Assembly: GCA_965203605.1 (NCBI GenBank) | Contig: OZ241902.1 | Coordinates: 3,534,001-3,598,000 of the forward strand | Reading direction: 5' to 3' | Origin: JAPOUP01 sp965203605 | Lineage (GTDB): Bacteria > Pseudomonadota > Alphaproteobacteria > Rhodobacterales > Rhodobacteraceae | DNA length: 64,000 bases | Shown here: positions 8,785 to 18,040 of the stretch, one piece after another | Layout of the letters: every line of letters starts with the position of its first letter | Numbering within the stretch: the stretch's first letter is position 1 | Program-made: the position numbers and the translations under genes | Notes under the pieces: generated by a model | Seen by the model: only the letters and a program-made list of their open reading frames with translations | Told to the model about the DNA's origin: nothing | Databases searched by the model: none

Positions 8785-9212
8785 GCCGCGCCGGCTGGCA
8801 TCGGCGGCCTTTCCGCCATGTGGTGGAACCGGCGCTCCGTCGCGTGCCGTATGGGCGTGTCCCGGTCGCGACCAAAACGGTGTCCCTGGAAGCTCGGCGA
8901 GACATTTGATAATGGTGCTTGGGCGTCTGACCCTTTTGATCAGTCCGACGAGTTGGACCGTCGCAGGGTGAAATTATCCTGAGATCATTGCCTATTCTAT
9001 CTGACCTCAGCGCTTGTGGGTGGAGTCGAGGAGAGGTGCGCCCTGCTGTAGGTGAGGGGAGTACCGCCGCCCGCCCGTCATGATCGACAAAACCATGGAA
9101 CCCAGCACATCCGGAACCTTCGGCGCGTTGGGAGGACTGTGGACCCATCGGATAATTTGTGGGTAGAACCACGCCAAAGCCGGAACATTCAGCCAACACC
9201 CGGACTTCGGAT
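8785..9212. other. Non-coding or decayed stretch after the transporter operon
   Basis: No convincing gene. A minus-strand frame is open across most of it, but the composition is not protein-like and no family motif is visible. It lies between the transporter operon and a broken Tn3 transposase and may hold worn transposon DNA. Confidence 0.4.
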
Positions 9213-9762
9213 TCAGGCGCTACGCTCCCTGCTTGAGCCGAGGTGCAATGACCGTGCGATCCTGCGCTTAGCGGCATCAGAATGCCAGTCGAAATCTCCT
9301 GTCGGCCTGACTTGTTTCCAGCCGAGCGGCGGGACGTGGGGCATTAGGCCGGACTCGCGTATCTGGCCGGTCTGTCGGAAATGGTCCGTCACCTTGTCCA
9401 TGCAGAGCGTGTTCCGGAAAATGATGGCGGCGATGACGGGGTTGAGAGCCATGGTGCGCTTCCGCTGCGCGGCGTCCGACCGGTCATGGATGCGGCCCCA
9501 CTAATGCGCGAGGACGGCGCGGGCGGGAGAGTGACGGGATTCGCCCTTGTTGGAGGCCGGCCTGGCATTCCATGCGGAGGTTGCGACTCTCGATCCAGTC
9601 GAGCATGACCCGGTCTCCGTCACGCCTGTCACGAAGTGCAGCGATCTCAGCCGAATCAATGCTCTGTGCCATTTGCGCCGTCTGGATAGGGTCGGTCTTG
9701 TCCGCGTGCCGGGACATCCGTCCCGATCCCGCCCTACACCATCGCAATTTCCTTGCGCCCAT
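9213..9762 (-). pseudogene. Tn3-family transposase, C-terminal remnant
   Basis: The minus strand carries the end of a Tn3-type DDE transposase in pieces. The segment MLDWIESRNLRMECQAGL matches the family's conserved 'TLFxLDWLxxPxLRRRCQAGLNKGE' region; shifting frame gives NKGESRHSPARAVLAH, an in-frame TAG, then WGRIHDRSDAAQRKRT and MALNPVIAAIIFRNT. The close is MPHVPPLGWKQVRPTGDF, equivalent to the family's 'LLAHLSPLGWEHINLTGDY'. The N-terminal two thirds are missing. With one frameshift and one stop this is an inactive relic; no Tn3 terminal repeat was recognised nearby. Confidence 0.75.
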
Positions 9763-9934
9763 GACGATCGCTAAACGCCTCGTCGCACCTCCACCGAACG
9801 AACCATTGCAGTCCTGCCCGCCCTATGGTCTGAGCGAATGCTTAGGCGGCGCACGGCACGCCATCGCGTGTCGCGACAGGTCTTGCTATCAGACCGGGAA
9901 TGTGATAGCAGCCAGTCATTTGAAGAGGAACAAC

Positions 9935-10144
9935 ATGCCGCAAATCCTGGTCCGTCAGCTGGCCTCGGAAGCGCACCGCGCATTGAAGGTGCGCGCGCGA
10001 AAGCAGAACCGCAGCGCAGAGTCCCTAGCCCGCGAAATTCTCGAAAGCACCCTGGTGCCGGAATCGCACACCGGTCTTGGGAGTCGCATAGCAGCCCTAT
10101 GGGACGGAGCTGATCTTTCGGACGTCGATCTGGAACGTGACTAG
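9935..10144 (+). CDS. FitA/VapB-type antitoxin (ribbon-helix-helix)
   Basis: 69 aa, ATG at 9935 behind an AGAGGAA ribosome site. The sequence QILVRQLASEAHRALKVRA followed by SAESLAREILE is the ribbon-helix-helix pattern of FitA-like antitoxins, and the acidic C-terminal tail would wrap the toxin. It is 26 bases upstream of a PIN-domain toxin, forming a standard VapBC/FitAB module that represses its own promoter. Intact, although it sits amid broken transposon DNA. Confidence 0.85.
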   Translation: MPQILVRQLASEAHRALKVRARKQNRSAESLAREILESTLVPESHTGLGSRIAALWDGADLSDVDLERD

Positions 10145-10170
10145 ACGCCATACGAACCGATGGATCTGCA

Positions 10171-10617
10171 ATGATTATTCTCGACACGAACGTCATTTCC
10201 GAAGTGGCGAAGTCCAACTCCTCGCCGTCCGTTCTCGCATGGCTCGACCGGCAAGCCGAGGATGCCTTGTACTTGACGACGGTCACCATTGCTGAAATCA
10301 GCGCAGGAGTTCACAAGCTGGACGCAGGCAGGCGTCGTGACGATCTGGAGCGCAGACTGAAGGACACCGTCGAACTGTTCTCTGACCGATTGCTCACTTT
10401 CGATCTTTGCGCCGCGCTTCTGTTTGGCGAAGTCCTGGCCGTTGGGCGCCGCCAAGGACGTGCCATCGGCATTCTGGATGGGCTGATCGCGGCAATCGCG
10501 GTCCATCGCAAGGCCGCAGTAGCGACGCGCGATGTCTCCCCGTTCGAGGCGGCAGGCATTGAGGTCATCAACCCATGGGAGGCGAATGCAGAAACTGGCG
10601 CAATCGGCAATCGATGA
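10171..10617 (+). CDS. vapC: PIN-domain toxin, VapC/FitB type
   Basis: 148 aa. The N-terminus MIILDTNVISEV gives the PIN first Asp (D5). Further acidic residues of the family appear at E42 (TIAEISAG), D103 (GILDGLIAAIA) and D121 (VATRDVSPF), completing a metal-binding ribonuclease site. VapC/FitB toxins cleave tRNA or other RNA and are held inactive by the upstream ribbon-helix-helix antitoxin. All four acidic positions are present, so the toxin should be active. Confidence 0.88.
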   Translation: MIILDTNVISEVAKSNSSPSVLAWLDRQAEDALYLTTVTIAEISAGVHKLDAGRRRDDLERRLKDTVELFSDRLLTFDLCAALLFGEVLAVGRRQGRAIGILDGLIAAIAVHRKAAVATRDVSPFEAAGIEVINPWEANAETGAIGNR

Positions 10618-10685
10618 AAGTGCCACGTTTCCCCCTTATCTGAAAGCTCCACCAATGAAGTCTTCCCGGCAGAATTGCGACGGCG

Positions 10686-10973
10686 TTACGCCAGAAATGC
10701 GAGCCTTTGGCTCGACCAATTGGCGAAGGACTCAGCAGTCGCGACCAGAATGCTCTCGGGCACCCCGTGCAGTTTCGCGAATGCTTGCTGAGCCTCTGCG
10801 GGCGTTTCCATGAAGAAAGAGTTCACCTGACCCGACTTGACGTCACCTGCACTCAGCGCAGCCGCATGTGCGCTCCCGTTCAGGCACGTCTGGTAAGGTG
10901 CGTTCACTGTCGTCAGCAGCACTGATTGCATCTCTTGCGTCATGACGTCCCGAACATGGCGATTTCGCCCCAA
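10686..10973 (-). CDS. Possible small hypothetical protein or 3' fragment
   Basis: A 95-codon open frame. Its second half (SGQVNSFFMETPAEAQQAFAKLHG) has amphipathic, protein-like composition, faintly like phasin-type helical proteins. Two other minus-strand frames up to 11215 could be its upstream part after frameshifts (one begins MAKSVNVIEEVPF). No ribosome site or family motif confirms it. It may be the tail of a decayed gene spanning about 10686-11215; treat as tentative. Confidence 0.25.
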   Translation of the reverse strand: MGRNRHVRDVMTQEMQSVLLTTVNAPYQTCLNGSAHAAALSAGDVKSGQVNSFFMETPAEAQQAFAKLHGVPESILVATAESFANWSSQRLAFLA

Positions 10974-11237
10974 AAGGCAACGGTTCTGGTCTCAATTCCA
11001 TCCACTGCAGGTGCTGAGCCAACACCGGCACCAATCCAGTTGGATTCATGCCACCAGTTCCGTGATTCCGCGCCTTTCGATCCTGCAATCCCGCAGTTCT
11101 CTGCTCTTTCAATTCCGCAACCCAAAGACGTTGCGGCACCCCCGCCCCGCCCAATTGCGTGCGCAAGACTGAACAAAAAGGGAACTTCCTCAATGACATT
11201 GACAGACTTCGCCACGTCTCACCAGCCCGCTGCCTGA

Positions 11238-11516
11238 GTGACGGGGCTCCCTAGCACGCTTTCCACTGCGTCCGATGGACGGGCTCTCGTGGACGTTGGC
11301 ACCGAGATCAATGCAAGAAGCCACTATCGGGCCACACCCCTGGACCTCGCGGCGGCGCGCTCGACGCAGTCAAATGTCCATGCTCTGCGTGATGCGGGCG
11401 CAAACTTCAGCGCTCGGGACAAGGCCGGAGAATCGCCGTACGACAACGGCACGACGAAATACCGCGTCGTCGTGGACTTTCGAGACCCAATGCTGAAGGC
11501 TCGTCGCGTTGGCTGA
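11238..11516 (+). pseudogene. Ankyrin-repeat protein fragment
   Basis: 92 codons. The middle reads DVGTEINARSHYRATPLDLAA and, about 33 residues on, DAGANFSARDKAGESPYD: two consecutive ankyrin repeats with the usual 'GAxxNARDxxGxTPLxxA' spacing. The first 15 residues and the last 15 do not fit the repeat, no clear ribosome site precedes it, and the surroundings are mobile-element debris, so it is most likely a surviving piece of a longer ankyrin protein. Such proteins mediate protein contacts and are common in host-associated bacteria. Confidence 0.5.
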
Positions 11517-11536
11517 CGTGCTTATGGAAGCCCACG

Positions 11537-11625
11537 TTGCCCGTGGGCAAGGATTGCAACCCCTTACCCCAAAGCCGGTCAGGCGAGGCCGGCAGACACT
11601 GTCCGGACCTTGCCCATGGGCAAGG
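11537..11625. repeat. Two copies of a TTGCCC-GGGCAA palindrome
   Basis: The first copy (11537-11550) reads TTGCCC-gt-GGGCAA; the second (11608-11625) is the perfect 18-base palindrome CCTTGCCCATGGGCAAGG. Both can form hairpins and lie between the ankyrin fragment and a convergent minus-strand frame. They could act as a bidirectional terminator or a protein-binding site; there is no U-run. Confidence 0.5.
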
Positions 11626-11631
11626 TTCAGC

Positions 11632-12291
11632 CTAGGTCGTCCAGAAGTGACGTAATGGCGCGTTCCAGCTGCTTCCGGTCGATCGACGAAAAATCGCGTT
11701 CGGCCTTGATCTCCAACCGGCCGACCGCTGCAGTGCATTTGACCTGCCCGCAGCGCTCTCGATATGGAAGGTCGTCTTCGTCCGCCCACCTTGGCCCGCA
11801 CGCTCTGATCGCTGCGGCGGCCCCCTGTCTCCGTCCAACATGGAATTTGCCTCTGGTCTCTCACTGCGATCCGTTTCGCCTCCGAACTGCAGCAAGATGT
11901 CCAGTTCCTCCGTAGTGTCGCGATTCCTGACGTCGTTCAAGGCGGCCCTGATTTCCACGACGAGCGCGAGGCGCTTCTTCATCTCGGCTTCCAGCGCCAC
12001 GCCAAGGTTGCGTGAAATCTTCGTCTGGTGCGGCAGCACGTCGCCCAGTTTCTTCAGGAGGGACACGAAACTGCGGATGCGGCTTCGTTTCGAGTAGAGC
12101 GCTGACTTGAACACTTCGGCTACGACCTTGTCGACATCACTCGTACCCGTCGCAGGATCCGCCGCGAAGTTCGGCGCCGCGTGCGCCGTCTCGGCAAAGG
12201 AAATGTCCTTCCGCAACACGTTCTCGTCCAACATGCGGCGATAGAGGCCCGCGACGGCGGTAGGGCCGTCCGGCAAGACCGCAGCAGGCAC
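11632..12291 (-). pseudogene. Unrecognised protein, probably 3'-frameshifted
   Basis: 219 codons on the minus strand from a GTG. The first about 135 residues look like real protein (DISFAETAHAAPNFAADP, then VVAEVFKSALYSKRSRIRSF and QTKISRNLGVALEAEMKKR), predicted largely helical. The last about 80 residues become Arg/Ser/Gly-rich and look out of frame. I do not recognise the family. An upstream in-frame extension of about nine codons exists without a start. It may have been a transposon passenger gene. Confidence 0.4.
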
Positions 12292-12957
12292 CGACGCCCA
12301 TTCCTTGCCCCTGTCTCCTCAAAAAGTTTTCAGTAAACGTTCAATCGTCGGCGGCTCTGTACAAGCTCAAAGCCCCTGCCGCCCGGCCGTTCCAGAACAC
12401 GGATCGGGTTCGATCGGAACAGCCCCAGCCAGAAGGGAAGGAAGGGAGCAACGTCGTGCCCTTGCGCTCGGACGAACACGCCTTTCCCGAGGACGACGGC
12501 ACCGGTTGGCAGGCCGCCGCTCACCGGCGGATGCGGCGAAGCACGAACAACTACCGGAACTGGTTTTCGAATCTTGTTGCCGTCGGCAATGAGAGCGGCG
12601 TCCTCAAACTTCAGTCACGGAGCGCATTCATGGCGTACCACCTTCGCACGCATCACCACACGCAAGTTCTTGCGGCGGTTTTCGCGACGAATCCGACCGT
12701 CCGGGACATGAAATTTGAAGAGCCATCTAAACGGAACTTCAGGATCTTCGGCAAATGGTTTTCGCGTCCAGACCGTTGGTTTTCAGCGGTTCTTCGGCTG
12801 GATTGGCTCCGGTACGGCTGTCATCCTTATGGGAACCTGCTGGTCCGGCCGGACCCCCAGGAGCTGGAACGCCCGCTTCTGCAGCGCGGTCGGCGTGGTG
12901 ACGACGGGCAGGAGGCTGTCGCCATGCCCTAGCGGACGCAGCTGGTTCAGGACCACG
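12292..12957. other. Debris without an assignable intact gene
   Basis: Several short overlapping frames occur. One minus-strand segment (about 12783-12990) contains LLPVVTTPTALQKRAFQLLG, which looks like the tail of a transposase, but I could not place it in a family. A plus-strand frame from 12456 has no family motif. No intact gene is supported. Confidence 0.35.
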
Positions 12958-14000
12958 GCCGGGAGATCGGCGGGCGGGCGGAGCAGGGCCCAGTGCGGCG
13001 GGCCCTGCTCGACCCCTCCCTGTGGCTTCATCCGCGACGGTGACCGCCTGCGGAAGGATTCCGGCCTGCTGGTTCAGGCGGTCGTCGAGGCGGACTTCGC
13101 GCGCTTCCGGTGAGGGCGGATCGGGCCTGCGGGCGACGCATCTGCTCCGGGAGGCGGGTGTGCGGCTCCCGAGCCGTCCCCATGGCGCGAACGCCGTGGT
13201 CTGGAGGGACGCGGCCTGTTCGCGGGTGATGGACATCCTGAAGAACCCGGCGATGGGCGGAGCCTACGCCTACGGGAAGGCGCGTTCCGGCTACCGTGAC
13301 GACGGCACGCAGCTGGTGCTCGAGGAACGGTGGCGCGTCCTGAAGTCTGGTCGCCGACCGTTTCCTTGAACTGGTTTCACTGGCCGGGGCGGAGGCCGCG
13401 CAGGCGGTCAGGGAACGGACGGAGACGGCACCGCGGGCGGTGGAGAGCGAGGAGTTCGAGCTGGAGGCGGCCCGGGGAACCGCCGCCCTCGTTTCTCGCG
13501 GACCTCGGCGCCTCGCTGGAGCGGGTCCGGGACGCGCCGGAGACGACCCACCGCGACCGCAGGAGCCTGCCTGTCCTGTCAGGGAGGTCACCCTGCAGGT
13601 GGACGGGGAGGGGAGGACCGAGGTTGTCATCCACTGACGGGGCGGCCGGCCGGACGCATTCCTGCTTCGGCGCAACCGGAGGAAGCCGGCACGACGGCAC
13701 GACGACGTCGGGACGGTCGAACTGGTCCGCCGCCTGGCCCTCTTCCATCCCGACATCCAGATCGCCACGCCGCTCAACGACCAGGGCCAGGGTCGGCGGT
13801 CGGCGCGGGAACGCGGGATATCGGACTCAACGCCCTGCCGCTGGATCAACGCTGGCATCCTGCCCGCCGTCCGTCCGGACGTGTCCGGAGCGCCGCTCTG
13901 CGTCCGGATGGGCGCGGACTTCCGCGGCAGGTTCCGTCCCGGCCCGCCGGAAGGCACTCCGGCCGACCGAGCGGCGGTCCGCCCCGCCCGCGGGCCGTTC
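12958..14000 (+). pseudogene. Large serine recombinase remnant
   Basis: Fragments in different plus frames line up as the middle and end of a large serine recombinase. CGFIRDGDRLRKDSG (about 13020-13070) is followed, after a stop, by THLLREAGVRLPSR and VMDILKNPAMGGAYAYGKAR, the Recombinase domain. Then come VTLQVDGEGRTEVVIH, TVELVRRLALFHPDIQIAT and CRWINAGILPAVRPDVSGAP, the C-terminal features of transposon-type recombinases. The N-terminal catalytic domain with the active Ser is absent and there are several frameshifts and stops. GC content is very high here. Coordinates are approximate. Confidence 0.65.
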
Positions 14001-14135
14001 CCACTGCGTAAGGCCGGGAGGGCGTGCCAGCAGCCGTCCTGTGGCATCAGTAATTGCTGTGGTTTTCCAATGCTTTGCATGCGGTCACAGGAATCACAGG
14101 AAAACGTGAACCTGCATCTGAAAGGGAGCGGTACG

Positions 14136-14442
14136 ATGGATGAATCGAAAATTCGCTGCACTGGGTCCTGGACGTGACCATGGACGAAGACCGGCAGCGG
14201 AACCGCTCGGACAGCGGGCCGGAGAATCCGGCGCTGATGCGGCGGCTCGCGACGGACGTCGCCAGAATCGCCCCGGGAAAGGACGCGATGCGCGGGAAAC
14301 CGAGAAGGCGGGCTGGCGCGACGGCGCCCTGATCGAACTGGTCCGCGCCGCAGTCGGAACCGGGCCGCCGCCGCCAAATCCTAAAGCGATTGCCCTACTC
14401 GGGGAAAGGTTCCCCTTGCAACCGGTTCCTGACATGGGATAA
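14136..14442 (+). pseudogene. ISAs1-family transposase 3' remnant
   Basis: Read across two frameshifts, this stretch gives ESK then LHWVLDVTMDEDRQRNRSD and GPENPALMRRLATDVARI, close to the C-terminus of ISAs1-family transposases ('LHWVLDVTFxEDxxRxRxGxxPENxAxLRRLALNLLR'). A following RRAGATAP segment matches the family's 'KRAGWD' in a shifted frame. Only the last about 100 residues survive, so it is inactive. It sits between the recombinase relic and tpa. Confidence 0.65.
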
Positions 14443-14567
14443 GGTTGATTGCAGAGACTTGAGGCCACCTTTTCGATACGTTGTGGCTTGAACACCTTCG
14501 ATATACCGCAGGGGCAGCTTCAGGTCCAGGCAAGAGCTTCGGAAAAACCGCCTGATTCAGGGAGAAT

Positions 14568-14583
14568 TCCGCACGATTGCGGA
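14568..14583. promoter_or_regulatory. Hairpin/palindrome upstream of tpa
   Basis: TCCGCA-cgat-TGCGGA is a perfect 6-base inverted repeat followed by GTTTTGT, 61 bases before the tpa ATG. It could be the end of an upstream terminator or an operator for the taurine gene. No regulator gene is adjacent, so its role is open. Confidence 0.4.
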
Positions 14584-14643
14584 GTTTTGTAAGAGGCTCT
14601 ACAGATTGAATTCTCTCGCTGGCCGACTAACGGAGCCTGTATC

Positions 14644-16035
14644 ATGAATCTGCAGCTTACGAAGAATGACGTCTCTAACGTGATTGAGGCCGACCGCGCA
14701 TATGTCTGGCATCACTTGATCCAGCACAAACCATTCGAGACCGTTGATCCTCGGGTCATCGTCGAGGGGAAGGGTCTGCGCGTGTGGGATGCCCAAGGCA
14801 AGGAGCATCTCGACGCAGTCTCCGGAGGCGTCTGGACGGTAAACGTTGGATATGGCCGGGAATCCATCGCCAAGGCAGTCTATGACCAACTTCTGAAACT
14901 CAACTACTTCGCGGGTGCAGCTGGCACGGTACCGGGAGCCCTCTTCGCCGAGCGGCTGGTGGACAAGATGCCGGGGCTAAGCCGTGTTTACTACACGACC
15001 TCTGGGTCTGAGGCGAACGAAAAGGCCTTCAAGATGGTTCGCCAGATCGCTCACAAACGCTACGGTGGCCGTAAGTTCAAAGTCCTTTACAGGGACCGTG
15101 ACTACCATGGAACCACCATTGGCGCCCTAAGTGCAGGTGGTCAGGATGAGCGGAACCTGCAGTATGGTCCGTTCGCTCCTGGATTTGTCCGGGTGCCACA
15201 CTGTCTCGAATACCGTGCCCAGGACGGCTGGGATCCGGACTCCGGATCCTATGGCGAATACGCGGCCGGTCTGATCGAGGAAGTGGTGTTGCGTGAGGGA
15301 CCCGATACGGTGGGTGCGCTGTGCCTCGAGCCCGTTACCGCGGGTGGTGGAGTCATCACGCCGCCAGATGGATATTGGGACCGGGTGCAGGACATCTGCC
15401 GCAGGTACGATATCCTGCTGCACATTGACGAAGTTGTCTGCGGCGTGGGTCGGACCGGTACATGGTTCGGCTATCAGAACTACGGCATTGAGCCGGACAT
15501 GGTGACCATGGCCAAGGGCGTGGCGAGCGGCTACGCCGCCATCGCCTGTCTGGTGACCACCGAGGCTGTATTCGATATGTTCAAGGACGATGCCGATGAT
15601 CCGCTGAACTATTTCCGGGACATCTCGACCTTCGGTGGCTGTGCGTCAGGGCCTGCTGCGGCTCTGGAGAACATGCGGATCATCGAGGACGAGGGGCTTC
15701 TGGAGAATACGCTTGCCATGGGTGAACGACTGATGGGCAACCTCCACGCGCTTTCTGAACGCCATGCTGTGATCGGTGACGTCCGCGGCAAGGGTCTGTT
15801 CTGCGGGGCCGAACTGGTTGCAAGCCGGGAAACGCGCGAACCGGTTGACGAGAAACTGGCGCAGAAGGTCGTCGCTGAATGCGGTGCCGAGGGGGTGATG
15901 GTCGGTGTGACGAACCGGTCGGTCCCTGGCTTCAACAACACGCTGTGTTTCTCGCCAGCGCTGGTCGCCACCTCTGATGACGTCGATCAGATCACCGATG
16001 CGGTCGACACCGCGCTCGCAAGGGTGTTTCAGTAG
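14644..16035 (+). CDS. tpa: Taurine--pyruvate aminotransferase
   Basis: 463 aa, ATG at 14644 with a GGAG site. A class III PLP aminotransferase: YYTTSGSEANEKAFKMV binds the PLP phosphate, IDEVVCGVGRTG supplies the PLP-nitrogen Asp (about D262), and Lys291 in VTMAKGVASGY forms the Schiff base. DAVSGGVWTVNVGYGRES, YRDRDYHGTTIGALSA and LCLEPVTAGGGVITPP match the taurine-pyruvate branch well. Reaction: taurine + pyruvate to sulfoacetaldehyde + alanine. The next pathway gene, xsc, lies 10 kb downstream beyond accessory DNA, and pta a further 4 kb. An omega-amino acid transaminase of other specificity is possible, but with xsc in the window Tpa is preferred. Confidence 0.9.
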   Translation: MNLQLTKNDVSNVIEADRAYVWHHLIQHKPFETVDPRVIVEGKGLRVWDAQGKEHLDAVSGGVWTVNVGYGRESIAKAVYDQLLKLNYFAGAAGTVPGALFAERLVDKMPGLSRVYYTTSGSEANEKAFKMVRQIAHKRYGGRKFKVLYRDRDYHGTTIGALSAGGQDERNLQYGPFAPGFVRVPHCLEYRAQDGWDPDSGSYGEYAAGLIEEVVLREGPDTVGALCLEPVTAGGGVITPPDGYWDRVQDICRRYDILLHIDEVVCGVGRTGTWFGYQNYGIEPDMVTMAKGVASGYAAIACLVTTEAVFDMFKDDADDPLNYFRDISTFGGCASGPAAALENMRIIEDEGLLENTLAMGERLMGNLHALSERHAVIGDVRGKGLFCGAELVASRETREPVDEKLAQKVVAECGAEGVMVGVTNRSVPGFNNTLCFSPALVATSDDVDQITDAVDTALARVFQ

Positions 16036-16052
16036 ACTGGCCCGCAACTGGA

Positions 16053-16075
16053 CCTGCCCAACATCTTTGGGCAGG
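16053..16075 (+). terminator. Hairpin after tpa
   Basis: CCTGCCCAA-catct-TTGGGCAGG is a perfect 9-base stem with a 5-base loop, 18 bases after the tpa stop. No U-tract follows, so it is either a factor-assisted terminator or an RNA-stabilising structure. Confidence 0.55.
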
Positions 16076-16543
16076 AGCCCCATTGGGCCATCCCGAATAT
16101 CCTTCGACAGATCCCTGGCCATCGTTCCGCACCAAATGTCCTGATGTCCGTGTATCAGGGCCTCCCGATGTCAGCCGCGACGCCATTGCCGCCATTGCGG
16201 CCGTTACGTCAGGTCGTTTTGTCGGGCACGCCTCCCTTAGCCGATTGATATCAAAAACGCCGGAAAACAGCGCTTCGGCCGGTGTTCTGTCGACCTTGAT
16301 GCACCATACTATGTCCGGCATTATGTCCGGCGAAAGCTCCAACTTCGGGAGTCCTGATATCCGGAGTGGGTGGATCCGGTGATGGATCAAGGCCCAAAAC
16401 CGGAACCGTTCCATGATTCATCCATCGAACCCGGCACGGAAGCGAGGGGGAACGGAAGACGGGTGGGACTCTCCCAATCCGTGACTGTGTTTCCCGACTG
16501 GCGTAGAGTAATGTTCAGGGACCTGCCATATCGAGGAGAACCG
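16076..16543. promoter_or_regulatory. Upstream region of the AAA ATPase gene, with short repeats
   Basis: No supported gene. It contains CCTGAT-gtccgtgt-ATCAGG (16140-16159), a 6-base inverted repeat, and a run of ATGTCCGG-like words around 16310-16335, possibly binding sites. The ATPase frame extends upstream to 16370, but a strong ribosome site at 16534-16539 marks the start at 16544. Confidence 0.35.
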
Positions 16544-17788
16544 ATGGCGATAAGGTACGACAGGATCAGGGAGTTCCTTGACCAGGACGAAGGGGATCCA
16601 CCGCCGGTGTTCGTGGGTCGCGGCACAATCCTCGACGATATCCTGGCCACGGCGGTGCGAAAGGCGGGCCGACCGAAAGTGACCCGGATCGTGCAGGGTG
16701 CGCCCGGGGCTGGCAAGACCTCACTCCTGGCAGAGATGCAGAAACGATGGATGGGCAAGGATGGAACTCCCAGGGTTGTGACACTGTCCTCGACGGATAT
16801 TGTCAATGACACGGCCGCAGGTTTGGGAGCGGTCCTTGATGCCTGGACGATGGATGGAGCGTCCTGGAAAAGGGCTGTGATGGACAGATTGACCGGGCTC
16901 AACGCCATCGGGATCGGACCCGGTGGTCTTTCGATCGGATTCTCCGATACGGACATTCCCAAGACACTTAGGATGCTTGCCAGGCAGCATCCAGCGCGGC
17001 AAGGGTCGTCACCGATCATCGTCGCCGTGGACGAAGCGCAGCGGTTCGCCGGGAGTCCACATTCACCGGAAGCGGGGTTCCTCCAGGAAGTCCACGACGG
17101 TTCCACCGGACTCCCTCTGACGCTGGTGCTGGCGGGCCTGTCCGACACCCATGACAAAGCGCGAAAGATGCAACTGACACGAAGTATGAACGTCCATGAG
17201 GCCGGAAGACTGAAGATGGCGGAAGCAAAGGATTTCATGGAAAGACTGGGCCAGCATTTCGGTCTCGATATCTCCCACCACATCCCCAGGCTTGATGATC
17301 TGGCCGACGTTTGTGATGGCTGGCCCCGGCACCTGCACTACGCAGGCGTTGCATTGGCGGAAGCGGCCCTGAAGACGGATGGGGATATGGAGCGTATGGA
17401 CTGGACCTGCATGATGGATGAAACGAAGGGAACGCGCCAGATCTATTACAGAGACCAATACAGCCCGCAGATGCGGAAATCCCGGTCCCTGACCGCGGCG
17501 GTGATGCGGATCATCCCCAACCGGAAATCGGGAAAGGGCAAGACGGGTGTCTCGGAGGTGGATGTCCTGAATTCCATCCATCGCCATCATTGCGCTGACG
17601 GCCCTGTTGAATGGATGTTGCCGAAAGGCATGGACAATGAGGATTTCCTGACCCATCTCGTGCATCAGGGCGCGATCTATATTGACAGTGATGGCCGCAT
17701 CCATTCACCGATCCCCTCGTTCCGGTCCTACTTGATCGAAGCGGGTGCCGGAGGTGGGCTGATTGAAGCCGGACCAATAGAGGGATGA
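16544..17788 (+). CDS. AAA/STAND-type P-loop ATPase of unknown function
   Basis: 414 aa, started at ATG 16544 because GAGGAGAA lies directly upstream. Walker A GAPGAGKTS at about 52-60; Walker B IIVAVDEAQRF with D163/E164; then LVLAGLSDTHDKARK resembling sensor-1, and a C-terminal helical region with a probable winged helix. This layout resembles Orc1/Cdc6-like, TniB/TnsC-like or STAND ATPases. No transposase or nuclease partner is adjacent; the only partner is a 70-codon downstream gene that overlaps it by four bases. Roles in mobile-element targeting, plasmid maintenance or defence are all possible. Confidence 0.75.
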   Translation: MAIRYDRIREFLDQDEGDPPPVFVGRGTILDDILATAVRKAGRPKVTRIVQGAPGAGKTSLLAEMQKRWMGKDGTPRVVTLSSTDIVNDTAAGLGAVLDAWTMDGASWKRAVMDRLTGLNAIGIGPGGLSIGFSDTDIPKTLRMLARQHPARQGSSPIIVAVDEAQRFAGSPHSPEAGFLQEVHDGSTGLPLTLVLAGLSDTHDKARKMQLTRSMNVHEAGRLKMAEAKDFMERLGQHFGLDISHHIPRLDDLADVCDGWPRHLHYAGVALAEAALKTDGDMERMDWTCMMDETKGTRQIYYRDQYSPQMRKSRSLTAAVMRIIPNRKSGKGKTGVSEVDVLNSIHRHHCADGPVEWMLPKGMDNEDFLTHLVHQGAIYIDSDGRIHSPIPSFRSYLIEAGAGGGLIEAGPIEG

Positions 17789-17997
17789 CGGGGAGGAGGA
17801 GTGCAGTGAAGAAGGAATCGCCCAGCGCCTTCACATTCAAGTCAACGGAGATCGGAGAGATCAACCGAAAGATCGAAGAAAGCGTATCTGACATTGTTGC
17901 TGGATCACGCGGTGCAATCGGTCAGGCAATCAGTTTGGCCAAGCAGCGGGAGAAAATCCTTCTTGCACGCACAGCAAGAAAGAAGAATCCCGCTTAG
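17785..17997 (+). CDS. Small basic protein coupled to the AAA ATPase
   Basis: 70 aa if begun at the ATGA overlap with the ATPase. A GTG at 17806 has a much better ribosome site (GGGAGGAGGA, 17791-17800) and would give 63 aa, so the true start may be 17806. The product is helical, with an acidic middle (EIGEINRKIEESVSDIV) and a basic tail (KQREKILLARTARKKNPA). I do not recognise a family. The overlap argues that it works with the ATPase, for example as an adaptor or DNA/RNA-binding subunit. Confidence 0.65.
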   Translation: MTGRRSAVKKESPSAFTFKSTEIGEINRKIEESVSDIVAGSRGAIGQAISLAKQREKILLARTARKKNPA

Positions 17998-18040
17998 CTG
18001 CATGCTACTTGTCACAGACCGTCTGTCCGCGATGTAGAGA

